64,000 nt of DNA from contig JAAYAL010000077.1 of NCBI GenBank assembly GCA_012719395.1, forward strand, positions 1 to 64,000, written 5' to 3'. The notes under the pieces were generated by a model. It searched no databases and was not told the DNA's origin. It saw only the letters and a list, made by a program, of their open reading frames with translations. Source of the stretch: Gaiellales bacterium. GTDB lineage: Bacteria > Actinomycetota > Thermoleophilia > RBG-16-64-13. This document shows positions 28,931-38,918 of the stretch, piece by piece. A program made the translations under genes and the position numbers. Position 1 is the first letter of the stretch. Each line of letters begins with the position of its first letter.

Positions 28931-30098
28931 CCTTCACCCCGTTACGCCGCGCCGTCACTTCCAGGAAGCTCTTGATGAGCAGCGTGAGTTGCTCCTTCTC
29001 CACCAGGAAGGAATCGTGACCATAGGAGGCCTTGATCTCCAAGTAGGTGCAATCGAGGCCGTTGCCCTTGAGGGCGCGCACAATGTCCTTGGACTGATAG
29101 GGAGGGTAGAGCCAATCGCTGCTGAAGGCGATTACCAGGAAACGCGTCTCCGGCAGCGTGTCCGCAAAGGCCTGCACCAGCGTTCCCTGACCGTTGCTCA
29201 AGTCGAAGTAGTCCAGCGCCTTGGTGATGTACAGGTAGCTGTTGGCATCAAAGCGCCTGGTGAACACCTCTCCCTGGTGCTTGAGGTAGCTCTCCACCTC
29301 GAAGTCGATGGACTCGAAATCGAACCCGAAGACTTCCTTCCCGCGCAACCGGCGACCGAATTTGTCCCGCATGGACTCGTCTGACAGATAGGTCACATGA
29401 CCGATCATACGGGCGATGGTCAGACCGGTATCCGGCGCCTCGGCGTCGTAGTAGTCTCCCCCGCGCCAGTTGCGATCCCGCATGATGGCCTGGCGGCCCA
29501 CCTCATTGAAGGCGATCTGCATGGGTGAGTGCTTGTGCGTGCAGGCGATGGGGATGCAGGAGGCCACCATCTCCGGGTAAGCCGTGACCCATTGCAGCGC
29601 CTGCATGCCGCCCATGGAGCCGCCGCACACCCCCAGGAGGCGTTCGATGCCCAGTAGGCCCACCAGCATCTTCTGCGCCCGCACCATGTCGGGCAGCGTC
29701 ACCACCGGGAAACGTAACCCGTAAGGCTCGTTGGTCTCCGGGTTGAGTGAACAGGGGCCGCTGGAGCCCTTGCAACCGCCGATCACGTTGGAGCAGATGA
29801 CGAAGTACTTGTTCGTATCGAAGGCCTTGCCCGGCCCCACCATCATGTCCCACCACCCGGGGCGGCTGTCACCGCGATGGTAGCCGGCCACATGGGCATC
29901 GCCGCTCAGAGCATGAAGGATAAGCACGGCATTGTCCCGAGCCTCGTTCAGACGCCCATACGTCTCGTAGGCAATGGTGACCGGGGAAAGCACGAGCCCG
30001 GAATCCAGATCCAGTGCTTCAAAGAACGCGTACTGCGTCTCTTGCACCCATCCTAGAGAGGTGTCGAACCTTTGGCCCTCAATGTGGTAGTCGCTCAT
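28920..30098 (-). CDS. metX: Homoserine O-acetyltransferase
   Basis: [39 protein letters not shown]. Confidence 0.94.
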   Translation of the reverse strand: MSDYHIEGQRFDTSLGWVQETQYAFFEALDLDSGLVLSPVTIAYETYGRLNEARDNAVLILHALSGDAHVAGYHRGDSRPGWWDMMVGPGKAFDTNKYFVICSNVIGGCKGSSGPCSLNPETNEPYGLRFPVVTLPDMVRAQKMLVGLLGIERLLGVCGGSMGGMQALQWVTAYPEMVASCIPIACTHKHSPMQIAFNEVGRQAIMRDRNWRGGDYYDAEAPDTGLTIARMIGHVTYLSDESMRDKFGRRLRGKEVFGFDFESIDFEVESYLKHQGEVFTRRFDANSYLYITKALDYFDLSNGQGTLVQAFADTLPETRFLVIAFSSDWLYPPYQSKDIVRALKGNGLDCTYLEIKASYGHDSFLVEKEQLTLLIKSFLEVTARRNGVKVAG

Positions 30099-30104
30099 AG
30101 CCTG

Positions 30105-30110
30105 AGTTTA
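30105..30110 (-). promoter_or_regulatory. Candidate -10 box of a leaderless metX transcript
   Basis: TAAACT ending 6 nt before ATG on minus strand. Confidence 0.4.
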
Positions 30111-30158
30111 GCGCAGCCTGCCGCTGGAACCGTGAGGACCCCGCCCACGGCGCTGGGC

Positions 30159-31940
30159 TCAGTGGTGGTAGCGGTTGGTGATGGGCAGCCGGCGGTCCTT
30201 GCCGAAGGCCTTGGGAGTGATACGGACGCCGGGGGCAGCTTGGCGGCGCTTGTACTCGTTGAGGTCAATCATGCGCGCCACCCGCTCCACCTCGTCACGG
30301 GCAAGGCCTTTGGCGACGACCTCTTCCACGCTCTCATCGAGCACGACGTAGGCCTCCACGATACGGTCCAGGACATGGTAGGGCGGGAGGGAATCCTGAT
30401 CCACCTGGTCCGGCCGCAACTCGGCCGAGGGCGGCCGTGTGAGGATGGACTCGGGCAGGGGCCCGGAGCCGGAGCCCAGCGTGTTGCGGTAGCGGGCCAG
30501 CCGATAGACCAGCGTTTTAGGCACGTCCTTGATGACCGCGAACCCACCTGCCATGTCACCGTAGAGGGTGGCGTAACCCACGGCCATCTCGCTCTTGTTG
30601 CCCGAGGTCAGCACCAGCCACCCGAACTTGTTTGACAGAGCCATGAGGAGGTTCCCCCGAATGCGCGCCTGGATGTTCTCTTCCGTGACGTCCGGCTCCC
30701 TCCCAGCGAAACCACCGGCCAGCGAGTTCAGATACGCCGCGAAGACCTCCTCGATGGGAATCTCCCTGAATTCGACACCAAGCGCTTCAGAGACGGTGCG
30801 CGCGTCCGACCGCGTCCCCTCGCTCGTGTAGCGAGAAGGCATGGACACCGCCACCACTCGCTCCGGTCCCAGGGCATCCGCCGCAACACAGGCCACAAAA
30901 GCCGAATCGATGCCGCCGGACATCCCCATGACCACCCGCCGGAAACGATTCTTCTCCACGTAGTCCCGCACCCCCAGGCACAGCGCACCGTATACCTCCG
31001 CCTCCAACGGCAGGCTGTCACCCACCCCGGCGCAGGAGGCCCGCAGTTCCGTCCGGAAAGCGGCACCCATGCAATTCGGCACGTTGCACCCGGGATCAAT
31101 GCGCACCACGCGCACCGGCCACCGACCCCGGTCACCGTCGTCCTGCGTCCTCTGATCCCCCGCGTCCGCCGCATGCCGTGCGGTCTCTGCCTGGGGCAAT
31201 TCCGCGCCTTGACGGGACAGCCCCAGATCCACCAGAACCAGCGCTTCCTGGAACTGTGGTGCGCGACAGAGCACCTCCCCCTGGTGCGTCGTCACAAGAC
31301 TGTGCCCGTCAAACACCAGCTCATCCTGGCCGCCCACGCCATTGACATACGCAAAGGGCACGCCGGTCTCGCGCACACGCTCAGCCAGCATCTGCTCCCT
31401 CTCGTGCCCCTTTCCCACGTGGTAAGGGGACATAGAGATGTTCACGATGGCGGCGGCATGGCCCGCCACCGCCGCCTCGCTGGGCCCGCCGGCGTACCAG
31501 ATGTCTTCGCACACGTTGACGGCCACACAGCCGCCGGGCAGATCAAGTATCAGCACCTCATCTCCGGGCACGAAATAGCGCTTTTCGTCAAAGACGGCGT
31601 AATTGGGAAGCAGAATCTTGCGATAGACAGCCTGCACGCGACCCCGTGCCACCACAGCCGCTACGTTGTAGACCAGGCCGTCCTCCTCCAGCGGGCATCC
31701 GATCACCGCCACCGTAGACGTGCAGGCGGTGGCCGCCTCGGCCAATGCGTGAGCGCAGTCCCGCACAAAGTGGCTCTTCAGCAGCAAATCCTCCGGGGGA
31801 TACCCACTGATGGCCAGTTCCGGGAAAGCCACCAGGTCCGCTCCGGCCCGCTGAGCTTCCTCGATGACCCTCGCCACCAAGGCGGAGTTGCCCTCGAGGT
31901 CACCGACCGTGGGGTTGATCTGCGCCAGCGCCAGCTTCAC
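30159..31940 (-). CDS. nadE: NAD+ synthase, glutamine-hydrolysing
   Basis: N-terminal nitrilase domain (LALAQINPTVGDLEGN, CEDIWY), C-terminal GMSGGIDSAFVA. Confidence 0.94.
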   Translation of the reverse strand: MKLALAQINPTVGDLEGNSALVARVIEEAQRAGADLVAFPELAISGYPPEDLLLKSHFVRDCAHALAEAATACTSTVAVIGCPLEEDGLVYNVAAVVARGRVQAVYRKILLPNYAVFDEKRYFVPGDEVLILDLPGGCVAVNVCEDIWYAGGPSEAAVAGHAAAIVNISMSPYHVGKGHEREQMLAERVRETGVPFAYVNGVGGQDELVFDGHSLVTTHQGEVLCRAPQFQEALVLVDLGLSRQGAELPQAETARHAADAGDQRTQDDGDRGRWPVRVVRIDPGCNVPNCMGAAFRTELRASCAGVGDSLPLEAEVYGALCLGVRDYVEKNRFRRVVMGMSGGIDSAFVACVAADALGPERVVAVSMPSRYTSEGTRSDARTVSEALGVEFREIPIEEVFAAYLNSLAGGFAGREPDVTEENIQARIRGNLLMALSNKFGWLVLTSGNKSEMAVGYATLYGDMAGGFAVIKDVPKTLVYRLARYRNTLGSGSGPLPESILTRPPSAELRPDQVDQDSLPPYHVLDRIVEAYVVLDESVEEVVAKGLARDEVERVARMIDLNEYKRRQAAPGVRITPKAFGKDRRLPITNRYHH

Positions 31941-33388
31941 ACCCGTGCTCCCTCAACGCGGCCCTCCTGCCCCCCATCCTCCTGCAGCAGACGGAGCACT
32001 TCCTCCGTCTTGCGCCCCAGCAAGGCCTTGTCGCCCCGGGTCTCCACATTGACCCGCACCAGCGGTTCCGTGTTGGACATGCGCACGTTGACGCGCCAGC
32101 ATTCAAACTCAAGACTGACACCGTCTATCTCATTGAGCGACAGGGCGTCGGGGGCCAGCGCGGCGCGGAAACGGCCGAGGGCCGCCGCCGGGTCCGGCAA
32201 CTCCAGGTTGATCTCCCCACTGGAGGGATAGCGGGCAATGTGCGCGTTGACCAAATCGGAGAGGCGTCCTCCGGATTCACTCATCAGCGTTGCCACCAGA
32301 AGCCAGGGAATCATGCCGCTATCGCAGAAGGAGAAGCGCCGGAAGTAATGGTGGGCGGACATCTCCCCGCCGTACACGGCGTTCTCACGGCGCATGCGAT
32401 CCTTGATGAAGGCATGACCGCTCTTGTTCATCACCGGCACTCCCCCGGCATCGCGCACCAACTCGATTGTGTTCCACACCAAGCGAGGATCGTGCACCAC
32501 CCGGCCACCGGCGCTACCCCGCAGGGCCTGCTGCGCCAGTAGACCAACCAGGTAGTAGCCCTCGATGAAGTCCCCGTGCTCGTCGAAGAAGAAGCAGCGA
32601 TCGAAATCGCCATCCCACGCCAGGCCCAGATCTGCCCCCGCCTTGCGCACGGCGGAGCCGGTGGCCTCCCGATTCTCCACCAGAAGCGGATTCGGGACCC
32701 CCCGCGGGAAGGTCCCGTCCGGCTCCATGTTGAGGCCCGTGATGGAGAAGGGCAGATGGCACTGCAGCTTCTGGATGATCGGCCCCGCCATCCCATCCCC
32801 CCCGTTGGCCACGATCCGCAGCGGACGCAGGCGACGCAGATCGACGTAGGTGAGGAGATGGGCCAGGTATTCCTCCGTGACGTCCCGAGCCTCCCGCACC
32901 CCGGGCGTGCGCGGTTCCTCCGTTACCAACGGCCCGCTGCCGCCCAGCGCTTGGCCCACCCACTCCGACATCTGCTGCAACCCGGTGTCTCCGCTGATGG
33001 GTATGGCCTTGTCCCGCACGAACTTCATGCCGTTGTAGTCCGCGGGGTTGTGGCTGGCCGTCACCATCACACCGCCGGCGAGCTCCCAGGCAAAGGTGGC
33101 GAAGTAGACCTGCTCCGTGCCCACCAGACCGAGATCCACCACATCGACCCCAGCGTCGTTGAGGCCGCGCTGCAGGGCGTCTGACAGCGCCGTTCCGCTC
33201 AGTCGCATGTCTCTGCCCACGGCCACCCGCCGCCCAGAGATCAACTTGGCGAGTGCTCGGCCTGACCAGTACGCGATGTCCTCGTTCACCTCGTCCGGCA
33301 CTCTCCCTCGAACATCGTAGGCCTTGAAAGCAGCCAACGGGGAAGTCGACCCTCCAACAGCACCCGGCAACGCGGAACCGGCCATCAC
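31937..33388 (-). CDS. manB: Phosphomannomutase/phosphoglucomutase
   Basis: FKAYDVRGRVPDE, VMVTASHNPADYNGMK, WDGDFDRCFFFDE. Confidence 0.92.
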   Translation of the reverse strand: MMAGSALPGAVGGSTSPLAAFKAYDVRGRVPDEVNEDIAYWSGRALAKLISGRRVAVGRDMRLSGTALSDALQRGLNDAGVDVVDLGLVGTEQVYFATFAWELAGGVMVTASHNPADYNGMKFVRDKAIPISGDTGLQQMSEWVGQALGGSGPLVTEEPRTPGVREARDVTEEYLAHLLTYVDLRRLRPLRIVANGGDGMAGPIIQKLQCHLPFSITGLNMEPDGTFPRGVPNPLLVENREATGSAVRKAGADLGLAWDGDFDRCFFFDEHGDFIEGYYLVGLLAQQALRGSAGGRVVHDPRLVWNTIELVRDAGGVPVMNKSGHAFIKDRMRRENAVYGGEMSAHHYFRRFSFCDSGMIPWLLVATLMSESGGRLSDLVNAHIARYPSSGEINLELPDPAAALGRFRAALAPDALSLNEIDGVSLEFECWRVNVRMSNTEPLVRVNVETRGDKALLGRKTEEVLRLLQEDGGQEGRVEGARV

Positions 33389-34545
33389 AGATCCCTCCCA
33401 TGCCCGCGCTCGTCGAGGAAGCCCACCAGCCGCTTCAACTCCTCCGCCCGCGAGCAGGGCAGGATGAGCGTCTTGCTGCCGGCCCTAACCACCACAAGCC
33501 CGGAGACCCCGGCCAGGGCCACCAATTCGTCCTCATTCTCACAGAACACCAGATTGCCACCCGCGTCCAGCGCCGCCAGCCTACCGCGATACGCATTCCC
33601 CGCCTCATCCTGCTCCAGATACCGGCGCAGGGCCGGCCACCCTCCCAGGTCGTTCCAGTCAAAGGCCGCCTCCACCATGCGCACGTCCGACGCCTGCTCC
33701 ATGATGGCGTAATCGATGGAGACTGCTGCCAGCTGCTCGAAGGCGCGCAGAAGCACTTCCCGAGCGGGTACTCCGGCCGTGCACGCGTCCCCAATGGCAC
33801 GCACGTGCTTCGGGAGGAATCGTTCAAACGCCGCCAGCAGGACATCGTTGCGCCAGACGAACATGCCGCTGTTCCACAGGTAGTCGCCGGAGGCCACGTA
33901 CTGCTCGGCCACCTCCTGGTTGGGCTTCTCCCGGAATCCCTCCACCACATGATGGCGAAGCCCCGCCTCCGTGAAGAGTAGCGGCCCCCGACGTAGATAG
34001 CCGTACCCGGTGGCAGGATAGGCGGGACGGATACCGATGGTGTACAGACAGGCGGAAGCAGCGGCGGCCCGCGCCGCCGAAAGCATGACCCGGGCGAATT
34101 CCTCATCGGGCGCGATGCGATGGTCCGAGGTCAGCACCACGTTGACCGCCCGTCCCCACATCCTCTCCTGCACCACTGCCGCAAGGCAGATGGCAGCCGC
34201 AGTGTCTCTACGCAGCGGCTCTCCCAGCACGTTCCACGAGGGAAGCTCCGGCAACTGCTCCCTCACTTGGGGCACGAAATCCTCGTTGGTGAGCACGAGA
34301 ACCCTGTCCGCCGTCGTCAGCAGCAACGCCCGCCGAAACGACTCCTGCAACAGAGAACGGTCACCCAGCAGACGGAGGAACTGCTTGGGCCTGGCGCGGG
34401 TGCTGAGGGGCCAGAAGCGTGTCCCGCTGCCCCCAGCCAGGATGGTGACTACCCGCGGTGGCACGCACTCCTCACTCCTTCCATTGGAGATTGCTCTCCC
34501 CTTCGCCCGCACCGCGGTCGAGCACTGCGACCCGGGCTCGTGCAT
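33385..34545 (-). CDS. manC: Mannose-1-phosphate guanylyltransferase
   Basis: VTILAGGSGTRFWPLSTRARPKQFL, ASDVRMVEAAFDWNDLGGW; true start probably near VPPRVVTILAGG. Confidence 0.9.
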   Translation of the reverse strand: MHEPGSQCSTAVRAKGRAISNGRSEECVPPRVVTILAGGSGTRFWPLSTRARPKQFLRLLGDRSLLQESFRRALLLTTADRVLVLTNEDFVPQVREQLPELPSWNVLGEPLRRDTAAAICLAAVVQERMWGRAVNVVLTSDHRIAPDEEFARVMLSAARAAAASACLYTIGIRPAYPATGYGYLRRGPLLFTEAGLRHHVVEGFREKPNQEVAEQYVASGDYLWNSGMFVWRNDVLLAAFERFLPKHVRAIGDACTAGVPAREVLLRAFEQLAAVSIDYAIMEQASDVRMVEAAFDWNDLGGWPALRRYLEQDEAGNAYRGRLAALDAGGNLVFCENEDELVALAGVSGLVVVRAGSKTLILPCSRAEELKRLVGFLDERGHGRDL

Positions 34546-34643
34546 CTTCTCTCACTCTCCTCCGCGTTGCTCCACCGAGCCATCCTAACACGCGTTTCCC
34601 ACCAACCAGAGCGCCCGACACACCGCCAAGATGCCCGAAATGC

Positions 34644-34671
34644 CGAAGGCCCGCCTGACGGCGGGCCTTCG
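34644..34671 (-). terminator. Terminator downstream of tRNA-Asn
   Basis: CGAAGGCCCGCC-GTCA-GGCGGGCCTTCG perfect 12-bp stem. Confidence 0.65.
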
Positions 34672-34677
34672 CTAAGG

Positions 34678-34750
34678 CTCCTCGGGCAGGACTCGAACCT
34701 GCAACACCCTGGTTAACAGCCAAGTGCTCTGCCAATTGAGCTACCGAGGA
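34678..34750 (-). tRNA. tRNA-Asn (GTT)
   Basis: TCCTCGGTAGCTCAATTGGCAGAGCACTTGGCTGTTAACCAGGGTGTTGCAGGTTCGAGTCCTGCCCGAGGAG. Confidence 0.92.
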
Positions 34751-34833
34751 ACGACCTGGGTCCAACTGGTGCGCACTAGTGTAGCCGACCAGAGCCCTCA
34801 TGAAAACCGGTTACTCCATCTTGTCACCCCGCG

Positions 34834-35232
34834 TCAGCCCCGCCCGCCCGCAGCTTTTGGTGCTTCCCCGCCCACGAGGCAAATCAGCTCCGCCCCACAT
34901 TCCCGGCAGTGCAGCACTCGGCGCTGTTGTTGTTCGGAGCTCGGGCCGGTTCCCACGCCCGCCTGCCACACTTCCTCCAAGGGCGAGCCGCAGCAGAAGC
35001 AGGGCGTCTCCGTCCCCACGGCCCGCAACACCGCAGCCAGCGAGACACGGCCGATTCCCTCTGACCCACGCACTCGCTCGGCGCGCCCTGCGGCCGTGCC
35101 GGCGCCGGCACGGCCACGCGACCGGCCTTCACCTGTCTCCGGTGGCGAATCACCCACGAGAGACAGCTGACGCGGCTCCCCGGTAGTTGCGCATCTTGCC
35201 GGCGGCCACTCCCTCCTGCACGTAGCCGGCAT
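34834..35232 (-). CDS. Hypothetical zinc-ribbon-like small protein
   Basis: CFCCGSPLEEVWQAG...VLHCRECGAELICLVGG two Cys pairs; located after lexA; start uncertain. Confidence 0.4.
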   Translation of the reverse strand: MPATCRREWPPARCATTGEPRQLSLVGDSPPETGEGRSRGRAGAGTAAGRAERVRGSEGIGRVSLAAVLRAVGTETPCFCCGSPLEEVWQAGVGTGPSSEQQQRRVLHCRECGAELICLVGGEAPKAAGGRG

Positions 35233-35233
35233 G

Positions 35234-35851
35234 TCACAGCCTCCTCATCACCGACACGACCCGCCCCAGGATACGAGCCGCAGGGACAACAATGGGTTTC
35301 ATGGCGTCATTCTCAGGCTGGAGGCGCACCTGGCCACCCTCGCGGAAGAAGCGCTTGACGGTGGCGTCCTCCTCCACCATGGCCACCACGATGTCACCGT
35401 TGTCCGCGGTCTCCTGCCGGTGCACTGCCACCAAATCTCCGTCCAGAATGCCCGCGTTGATCATGGAAGAACCGCGCACACGAAGCAGGAAGCAGTCCTC
35501 CGCCGGAGCCAAGAAGGTAGGCAACTCCACATACTCCTCTATGCTTTCCGTGGCCAGCTGTGGCACACCCGCAGCCACCCGCCCCACCAGAGGCAGCGTG
35601 CGAACCGCGGACGAACTGCGCAGCGAGGAACGCGGCCCGCGCCCGTCTAGAAGCTCCAGCGCCCGCCGCTTGGCTGCTCCGCGCCGGATCAGCCCCTGCT
35701 CCTCCAATGCCCGCAGATGGTTATGGACTGTTGCCGGCGAGGAGAGACCAACCGCAGCCCCAATCTCCCGGATGGTGGGCGGAAAGCCCTGGGCCTCCGT
35801 GAAAGAGCGAATCACCTCCAGAACCTGATGCTGTCTCTCGGAAAGCGTCAC
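35234..35851 (-). CDS. lexA: SOS regulator LexA
   Basis: SERQHQVLEVIRSFTEAQGFPPTIREIGAAVGLSSPATVHNHL; Ser-Lys protease RVRGSSMINAGILDGDL. Confidence 0.95.
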   Translation of the reverse strand: MTLSERQHQVLEVIRSFTEAQGFPPTIREIGAAVGLSSPATVHNHLRALEEQGLIRRGAAKRRALELLDGRGPRSSLRSSSAVRTLPLVGRVAAGVPQLATESIEEYVELPTFLAPAEDCFLLRVRGSSMINAGILDGDLVAVHRQETADNGDIVVAMVEEDATVKRFFREGGQVRLQPENDAMKPIVVPAARILGRVVSVMRRL

Positions 35852-35876
35852 TGCCTTCTTCTCCCGGCGCGTACCA

Positions 35877-35888
35877 GAACGTATGTTC
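35877..35888. promoter_or_regulatory. LexA (SOS) box 1
   Basis: GAAC-GTAT-GTTC upstream of lexA. Confidence 0.8.
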
Positions 35889-35901
35889 GCTCGTGAGTAT
35901 A

Positions 35902-35913
35902 GAACAAATGTTC
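35902..35913. promoter_or_regulatory. LexA (SOS) box 2
   Basis: GAAC-AAAT-GTTC upstream of lexA. Confidence 0.8.
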
Positions 35914-35948
35914 GCTGCTGGCAAGGCTCGGGGCGGGCGCCGGCTCGG

Positions 35949-35977
35949 TTGACGGGCTGCAGGCCGGTCTCTATACT
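35949..35977 (+). promoter_or_regulatory. Promoter of tRNA-Leu
   Basis: TTGACG-17-TATACT upstream of tRNA-Leu. Confidence 0.7.
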
Positions 35978-35997
35978 CAGTTCCGCCCGCGAAGCAT

Positions 35998-36085
35998 GTC
36001 CGAGTGGCGGAATAGGCAGACGCGCTAGGTTGAGGGCCTAGTGACCGCATAGGTCATGGGGGTTCAAGTCCCCCCTCGGACACCA
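35998..36085 (+). tRNA. tRNA-Leu (GAG), CCA encoded
   Basis: GTCCGAGTGGCGGAATAGGCAGACGCGCTAGGTTGAGGGCCTAG...variable arm...GGGGGTTCAAGTCCCCCCTCGGACACCA. Confidence 0.93.
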
Positions 36086-36283
36086 TCTTTGCCCTTTTCC
36101 CGCCGCTTTCTTCCTTTCGCTTGGTTCGCCACAGCCACTCGGCGCACCCGGGTACCCGCTCGCCCCTTGCGTCCGCGCCTGAGCGTCGTCATATGCATCC
36201 GAATAGAACTATCATTGTAGAACTGTCGTTGGACCGGCCGATGGATGCTCGAACACGAGTAGCCGCCACTCACGGAGGTAATC

Positions 36284-38809
36284 ATGCCGAAACGCCCCGT
36301 CACCGCCAAGAAGGCTTCGGGTCCTGAGCCGCTTTCTGCCGCCGATGTCTACCGTTCGTGCGATCCTGCCGGCTTCACTTTCGCGACCACGGCGGAGCTT
36401 GAGCCGCTCACCGAGATCATCGGGCAGAAGAGGGCGGTCGGCGCCGTGGACTTCGGGGTGGGGATCAAGAGTCAGGGCTACAACATCTACGCCCTTGGGG
36501 TGCCCGGCACCGGCAAGTCGCGCACCATCATGGAGTTCCTCCGTCGTGAGGCGGCAACCCTGCCCACCCCCCCCGATTGGATCTACGTCCACAACTTCGC
36601 CGCGCCGCACAGGCCCAACGCCATCCGCATGCCCCCCGGCCGCGCCTGCGAGTTTCGCGACGACATGGAGAAGATGGTTGAAGCACTCCGGGCGGCCATC
36701 AGCCAGGCCTTTGAAGGGGAGGAATACGAAGCCCAGAAGCGATCCATCGCCCAGAAGGTGAGCGAGCAGCAGGAGACCCGCTTTCAGGAACTGAAGGAGA
36801 AAGCGGAGGGCCGTGGCTTCACCATCCTGCGCACGCCGGCCGGGCTGGCCTTCGCCCCACGCACCTCTGACGGCCAAGCCATGTCCCATGAACTCTACAA
36901 CGAACTGCCAAAGGAACGGCAGGAGGCCATCGACAAGGGCTTGGAAGAGCTCAACGAGGAGTTGCAGGCAGTCATGCGCCAAGTGCGCCTGGACGAGCGC
37001 TCCGCCCGGGAACAGCAACGAGACCTGGATCGCCAGGTGAGCACCTTCGCCGCCAGCCACTTGGTGCAAGAGCTCAAGGCCAAATGGGCGGACGTGGACG
37101 AGATAGAGGCCTACCTGGACGCAGTGATGAAGGATGTGGTGGAAAACGCCGCGGACTTCCGCAAATCGGACGATGAGCAGCCTGCCATGTTCATGGGTGT
37201 GCCCATCCAGGTGGGCGGCAAGAACGAGGGCACGTTCCGCAAGTACATCGTCAACGTCCTGGTGGATCACCAGAAGCTGCAGGGCGCTCCCATTGTGGAG
37301 GAGAGTAACCCCACTCACCCCAATCTGGTGGGGCGCGTGGAGCACATGGCTCAATTCGGCGCTCTGGTCACCGACTTCACCATGATCAAGCCGGGTGCAC
37401 TGCATCGCGCCAACGGGGGCTTCCTGGTGGTGGAGGCCCGCGAGCTTCTCACCAAGCCCTACGCCTACGATGCACTGAAGCGGACGCTGAAGACCTGCAC
37501 CGTGAGTATCGAGGATCTGGCACAGCAGATGGGTTGGGGAGCCACCTCCACCCTGGAGCCGGAACCCATCCCCTTCGCGGCCAAGATCGTGATCATCGGC
37601 GAGCCTTTCATCTATTACCTCCTCTTCTCCCAGGACCCGGACTTCCAGGAGCTCTTCAAGGTCAAGGCCGACTTTGAGACCCTGGTGGAGCGCACCCCGC
37701 AGAATGAACAGCTGTACGCGCAGTTCGTGGCGCATATCTGCAGCGCGGAGAACCTCCCCCATTTCTCGCCTGACGCCGTGGCCAGGGTGGTGGAGCAGGC
37801 CAGCCGCTACGTGGACGACCAGCGCAAGCTCTCCGTGCGCTTCGTGGACTTGGCGGATCTGGTGCGGGAATCGGCCTTTTGGGCGCTGCACCGCAACGGC
37901 GACAAGGCCGATACCGTGGTCTCCGCCGCCGACGTGCAGACGGCCGTCGACGAGCACACCTATCGCGCCAACCGCCTGGAAGAGCGTATGCGCGAGGTGA
38001 TCGCCGACGGCACCATCATGGTGGATACCGACGGCGCCGTGGTAGGGCAGATCAATGCCCTGTCCGTCTCCAGCACGGGCGACTATGCCTGGGGGCAGCC
38101 CAGCCGCGTGACGGCCACCACCCGTTTGGGCGACGGCCAGGTGCTCAATATCGAGCGCGAAGTGGAGATGAGCGGCCCCATTCACTCCAAGGGCGTGCTC
38201 ATCCTGGCCGGGTATCTCGGCGCCAACTTCGCGGCCGACAAGCCCCTATCCATGAACGCCCGCCTGGTCTTTGAGCAGTCCTACGGAGGAATTGAGGGCG
38301 ACAGCGCCTCCTCCACTGAGCTCTACGCGCTTCTCTCCTCGCTGTCCGGGCTTCCCATCCAGCAGAACTTCGCCGTGACCGGCTCCGTCAACCAGCGCGG
38401 CCAGGTACAGCCCATCGGTGGAGTCAACGAGAAGATCGAAGGCTTCTACGAGGTGTGCAAGGCCAAGGGCCTCTCCGGCAAGGAGGCCGTGCTCATCCCC
38501 CACACCAACCTGCCCAACCTCATGCTGAAGAAGGAAGTCCGCGACGCCATCGAGGCCGGCACCTTCCGCATCTATCCCGTGCAGACCATCAACGAGGGCA
38601 TCACCCTGCTGACGGGAGTCCCCGCCGGTGAGCCGGACGACAAGGGCCTCTACCCCGAGGGCACTGTCAACCGGCGTGTCGCCGACCGCTTGGAGGAGCT
38701 GACCCGGAAGGCTATTGAGCTCAAACAGAGCACCGAGGCCTCCTCCCCCGCTAAGAAGAAGCCCTCCGCCAAGAAGGGACCGAAGCCGGCGCCGGAAGAC
38801 GAGGAATAG
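36284..38809 (+). CDS. Lon-like ATP-dependent protease (AAA + Lon_C, LonB/YcbZ-like)
   Basis: GVPGTGKSRTIMEF, GGIEGDSASSTELYALLSSLSGLPIQQNFAVTGSVNQRGQVQPIGGVNEKIEGFYEVC. Confidence 0.92.
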   Translation: MPKRPVTAKKASGPEPLSAADVYRSCDPAGFTFATTAELEPLTEIIGQKRAVGAVDFGVGIKSQGYNIYALGVPGTGKSRTIMEFLRREAATLPTPPDWIYVHNFAAPHRPNAIRMPPGRACEFRDDMEKMVEALRAAISQAFEGEEYEAQKRSIAQKVSEQQETRFQELKEKAEGRGFTILRTPAGLAFAPRTSDGQAMSHELYNELPKERQEAIDKGLEELNEELQAVMRQVRLDERSAREQQRDLDRQVSTFAASHLVQELKAKWADVDEIEAYLDAVMKDVVENAADFRKSDDEQPAMFMGVPIQVGGKNEGTFRKYIVNVLVDHQKLQGAPIVEESNPTHPNLVGRVEHMAQFGALVTDFTMIKPGALHRANGGFLVVEARELLTKPYAYDALKRTLKTCTVSIEDLAQQMGWGATSTLEPEPIPFAAKIVIIGEPFIYYLLFSQDPDFQELFKVKADFETLVERTPQNEQLYAQFVAHICSAENLPHFSPDAVARVVEQASRYVDDQRKLSVRFVDLADLVRESAFWALHRNGDKADTVVSAADVQTAVDEHTYRANRLEERMREVIADGTIMVDTDGAVVGQINALSVSSTGDYAWGQPSRVTATTRLGDGQVLNIEREVEMSGPIHSKGVLILAGYLGANFAADKPLSMNARLVFEQSYGGIEGDSASSTELYALLSSLSGLPIQQNFAVTGSVNQRGQVQPIGGVNEKIEGFYEVCKAKGLSGKEAVLIPHTNLPNLMLKKEVRDAIEAGTFRIYPVQTINEGITLLTGVPAGEPDDKGLYPEGTVNRRVADRLEELTRKAIELKQSTEASSPAKKKPSAKKGPKPAPEDEE

Positions 38810-38840
38810 GCGCACCGGCCGGATGGCTGAAGCCTGAAAG

Positions 38841-38882
38841 GGCGGGGGGCGGCCGGTCCGCTCGGACCGGCCGCCCCCCGCC
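38841..38882. terminator. Perfect 42-nt palindromic hairpin between convergent genes
   Basis: GGCGGGGGGCGGCCGGTCCG-CT-CGGACCGGCCGCCCCCCGCC. Confidence 0.75.
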
Positions 38883-38918
38883 TCTCGTCCCGCAGCCCTC
38901 AGGCGAGGTCCGGCGCCG

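Noticed and set aside
36212-38185. 657-aa minus-strand ORF
   Set aside because: Antisense to the Lon-like protease; no recognisable motifs
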